Source: Ectocarpus siliculosus (lineage: Eukaryota > Sar > Phaeophyceae > Ectocarpales > Ectocarpaceae). From it: a DNA stretch of 64,000 nucleotides. Positions 61,801 to 64,000 of the stretch are shown piece after piece. Numbering within the stretch: the first letter of the stretch is position 1; every line of letters begins with the position of its first letter. The stretch spans positions 83,262 to 147,261 of the forward strand of contig FN649741.1 of assembly GCA_000310025.1 (NCBI GenBank), written 5' to 3'. The translations under genes were made by a program, and so were the position numbers. The notes under the pieces are model-generated. The model saw nothing but the letters and a program-made list of their open reading frames with translations. It was not told the DNA's origin and did no database searches.

Positions 61801-63258
61801 GTGAATGCTAAGGCTTCACTAGGCTAAAGATTCACTAGTTTCTTCCCCTCAAGGGTGCTCACGAACAAGTACCTGTTTGAGTCCTGTGCAGAGTAAAGAC
61901 GCCTCGCCGAACCTCGAACTCCCAAAGTAGCACTGTAGCCGTAATGTTTTCGAGGTTGTCGGCTGAACCACCAAGGCGACCGTCTTGTAGTATAGTATAG
62001 CGCACCTGAAAAGGCAATCCACACGACCTCCCCTCGGCGTTTTTTAGCATACCCCTGTAACATCATCACTGTCGTTGCGGTGCCCCCCAAAGCATGGAAG
62101 TCACGACCACCTTCCCGTTGTAGTACTCTAGCCCACCTATGTACCTCCTGTCTCCGTTCCGGTGATTTGATATTATGCTGTGTTCCGCTCTAGGTGTCGT
62201 ACAACACGGCCATCTCCGCCTGCGATAAGCTGCAAGATGCCGAGACGGCCGTGCGGCTGCTACGGCAGGCGAGAGAAGACGACGTCGAGCCTGACGTGTT
62301 CTCGTACAACACCGCCATCAGTGCGCTTGGCCACAGCTGCCAATGGCAGGTCGGTGGGGTGAAACACGCTACGGGAAAATGCACCAGTAGCCTTTTTCAT
62401 GATTTTTCGTTGAAGAAAACGTGTTGGATAAAGCATGCAATCGAGGAAGGAAAGTTGGGTTAGGGTTAGGGATAGGGAATAGGGTCTGCGTACCCCCTCC
62501 CTGTTCTATTTCCACGTAACCTTACTATTTCTCGTGAAGGTGATCCAAATGCCTCCTATTCCTTGCGGGGTTCTATCTTGCATCTGTGCTAGGTGCTCGT
62601 TGTTGGTTTGGCATGAATCAATAAGCTACTTGCGCGACCCAGTTATTTCCGCCTACGTGGACTGTTAGAGACGGTTCCCGTCACCGAAGATTTGGTACAG
62701 AAATGAATCATGAGCGATGCGAATCATGAGCGATGCAGTAGCGGACCGCACAATCGTGGACCGGTAGGCCTTACGTGCTCGAGGAACGCATTGTAAGCCA
62801 GGATTTTACCTTCTCCTCTCGATCATAGCCTTGGCTCAGATTGAGATCAACTGAGACGCCATCCACGTTGGTGGTAGCTGGCGACGCGATGCGATGCGAT
62901 GCGATGCGACCATTACGTCTTCCGTGGTCGCACCCACCCACCCCGGTCATGACGGACTGCTGCACAGGTTCGCTCGCTTGCCACGCTCATGAAGTTCATG
63001 TTACCTTACTTGCTGCTTCTGGTGCTTGGGTGTAACATGCTTGGTTCCGTACGGCTGTGCTGTGCCGCCGCGTTGCGTGTACCCGTCGTGAATCCTCAGG
63101 AGGCCGCTCGAATTTTCGAGGAGATGAACGAGGCAGGTGTGGCACCGTCGCTCATGACATACAACACCCTCATTTCAGGCTGTGTCCGTGCGCAAGCCCC
63201 TAGCGAGGCCCTATCGGTGTTTTACCTCATGAAAGAGAGGGGCATCAAGCGAGATCAG
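53884..63258 (+). CDS. Pentatricopeptide-repeat (PPR) protein, 3' end beyond the traced exons
   Basis: PPR proteins bind organellar RNA through tandem ~35-residue helical hairpins and act in RNA processing, stability or translation. Exons: 53884-54278, 57433-57572, 58096-58343, 58829-59008, 59442-59570, 60267-60362, 61253-61399, 62194-62349, 63100-63258; 550 codons so far, all phases compatible, and the last five traced introns phase 0. Eight P-type motifs are seen, for example FAYNALISGCASGRGYERAL, VSYNTAISACDKLQDAETAV, FSYNTAISALGHSCQW and MTYNTLISGCVRAQAPSEAL. The 63258 donor (CAG then GTGACA) ends at RDQ, just where the next motif would begin, so more exons should follow. The N-terminus is basic with a LVAMLLVADRSRVVDAF segment that may be a plastid or mitochondrial presequence; Met 54031 is an alternative start. 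Exon 1 and exon 2 are joined mainly by phase and context and are less certain. Confidence 0.85.
55540..56185 (-). mobile_element. LINE copy B, severely 5'-truncated
   Basis: It aligns with the 3' 650 bp of copy A (44530 onward): the same CATGCCTT..GGTTAGACCATT end, GAGAGGACGGAGCATTGTTC, the segment encoding the Cys/His-type region and the Glu-rich tail. The match breaks at about 56183. It lies in intron 1 of the PPR gene, antisense to it. Confidence 0.85.
57617..57785 (-). repeat. Interspersed repeat family C, copy in PPR intron 2
   Basis: The plus strand reads GTTGTTGTTGTTGTTATTGG, then GTTCCGATCTGGGCTC, CAACTGACGCGAAGGCCTTT, CCGTGGTGACAGGCTACTGT and a CCCAAAAAGGGACG end. It is the same family as the copies at 9355, 30065 and 51935. 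Confidence 0.65.
58494..58542. repeat. Telomere-like TAGGGTA microsatellite in PPR intron 3
   Basis: Seven units of a 7-bp TAGGGTA repeat, one with a C substitution. It resembles but is not the TTAGGG telomere unit. A short TTAGGG-like run also occurs near 62459-62485 in intron 8. Confidence 0.9.
58757..58818. repeat. CTG tract immediately before a splice acceptor
   Basis: About 20 CTG units, then CTACTGCTGCAG, whose final AG is the acceptor of PPR exon 4 at 58829. The repeat takes the place of the polypyrimidine tract. Confidence 0.9.
60890..60990 (+). repeat. Interspersed repeat family A, fragment in PPR intron 6
   Basis: CCACTTACCTAAAAGACTTC, then ACATCCCTTTGGACTGAGGT and TATACCTCGAACGGGTAGTC with TTTCTGTG, match the left half of the family A copy at 985-1475. 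The right half is absent. Confidence 0.65.
62886..62909. repeat. GCGAT microsatellite in PPR intron 8
   Basis: Five tandem copies of a 5-bp GCGAT unit. Confidence 0.9.
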
Positions 63259-64000
63259 GTGACATTTTTTTTCTTCTTGTCTGGTTTTTGGTCGGGCGGG
63301 GAGGAAAGGCTTGGTTTTCTGGCGCGCGTGTCATGTCTTTCCCAGACAAAGTGCGCTGGGCGAAGGGGTAATCGACTACAACCGAATGCTAGTAAAGACT
63401 TTCTACAAGACTATCAATGGCCGATCATGCAGCTTGAAGGAAGGACCGACAATAAGACACCCATGAAGTTTGGGTCGAAAAGGCAAACGTTGTCGGTTTT
63501 GCCGATACCGCGAGTTGGCCAATCGTTGGGCAGACGTATTGCTATACCCGTGTCTCACGAGACGCTTTGTCCGTTGAAAGTGCACACGAGGAGTTGCAGC
63601 TTAAGTCACTTCTGCAAACTTTGACGATTAGAAACTATCGAGTGACGTGCTTAGTTGATGTTACGTCCAGGAAACGTGGGTACCTTCGGCGACGGCGATA
63701 GTCGTAGAAGGAAAAACATCCGTCGCGTCGGTGGCCCTGGGTCAGACGAGGACGCCGTCTCCCGAGGTATCGGGAGCCGAGTAGGCAACACTACGCGCGG
63801 GCGAGTACCGAACGGGAGCTTTTGCCTACGATACACGGACGGAGATCTTGAAACCAACGTTCCCGTCTGCCGGGGACAATGATTTACCAAGATCTCGAGC
63901 GGTGTATCGTGGGCACCACCTGCCGTCCTGTACTCGCCCACGCGTAGCGCTGGCCACTCGGCTCCCGTTACCTCTGGGGACGGCGTGTACTCGGGGCCGG
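63259..64000. other. Right edge, probably an intron of the PPR gene
   Basis: Follows the donor at 63259. No acceptor followed by a PPR-like frame was found before the window ends. A minus-strand frame at 63651-63941 has no recognisable motif. Confidence 0.4.

Overview
This is nuclear DNA from a photosynthetic stramenopile, most likely a brown alga similar to Ectocarpus (inference). The evidence is three fucoxanthin-chlorophyll a/c type light-harvesting genes, plastid presequences with a Phe cleavage motif (for example STAF-VAP), genes split by many spliceosomal introns, leucine-rich-repeat genes of the type known from Ectocarpus, abundant CTG/CAG tracts and scattered retroelement debris. No ribosomal RNA, intact tRNA, CRISPR array or prokaryotic operon was seen.

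Layout. 1-2104: repeat-rich, no gene. 2105-14422 (+): a complete 14-exon copine, a myristoylated C2-C2-vWA calcium and membrane protein, 597 residues. 16911-19720 (-), 25628-28120 (+) and 40007-42005 (+): three four-exon LHC paralogues with identical intron positions; the middle one lacks a GT donor at intron 1. 21985-25111 (-): pieces of one or two unrecognised genes, one with a WW-like segment. 31684-34744 (-): an LRR gene with at least three in-frame stops, called a pseudogene. 37491-38922: a DNA transposon with ~555-bp terminal inverted repeats, a 9-bp target duplication and an assembly gap in its centre. 44235-48739 (-): a plastid SufE-BolA fusion gene with a dead LINE fragment in its last intron. 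50161-53578 (-): a FdC2-like plastid [2Fe-2S] ferredoxin. 53884-63258 and probably beyond (+): a pentatricopeptide-repeat gene that starts about 300 bp from the divergent ferredoxin gene.

Functional theme. Most intact genes point to the plastid: antenna proteins, an iron-sulfur cluster assembly activator, an iron-sulfur electron carrier and a probable organellar RNA-binding PPR protein. SufE-BolA and the ferredoxin are same-strand neighbours. The copine stands apart as a cytosolic and plasma-membrane calcium-response protein.

Gene models were built by hand from reading frame, splice signals and protein-family similarity. For the copine, the LHC genes, SufE-BolA, ferredoxin and PPR genes, the exon phases add up to open frames. 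The introns hold several repeat families (LINE ends, a short element with a CAA tail, hairpin elements, minisatellites).
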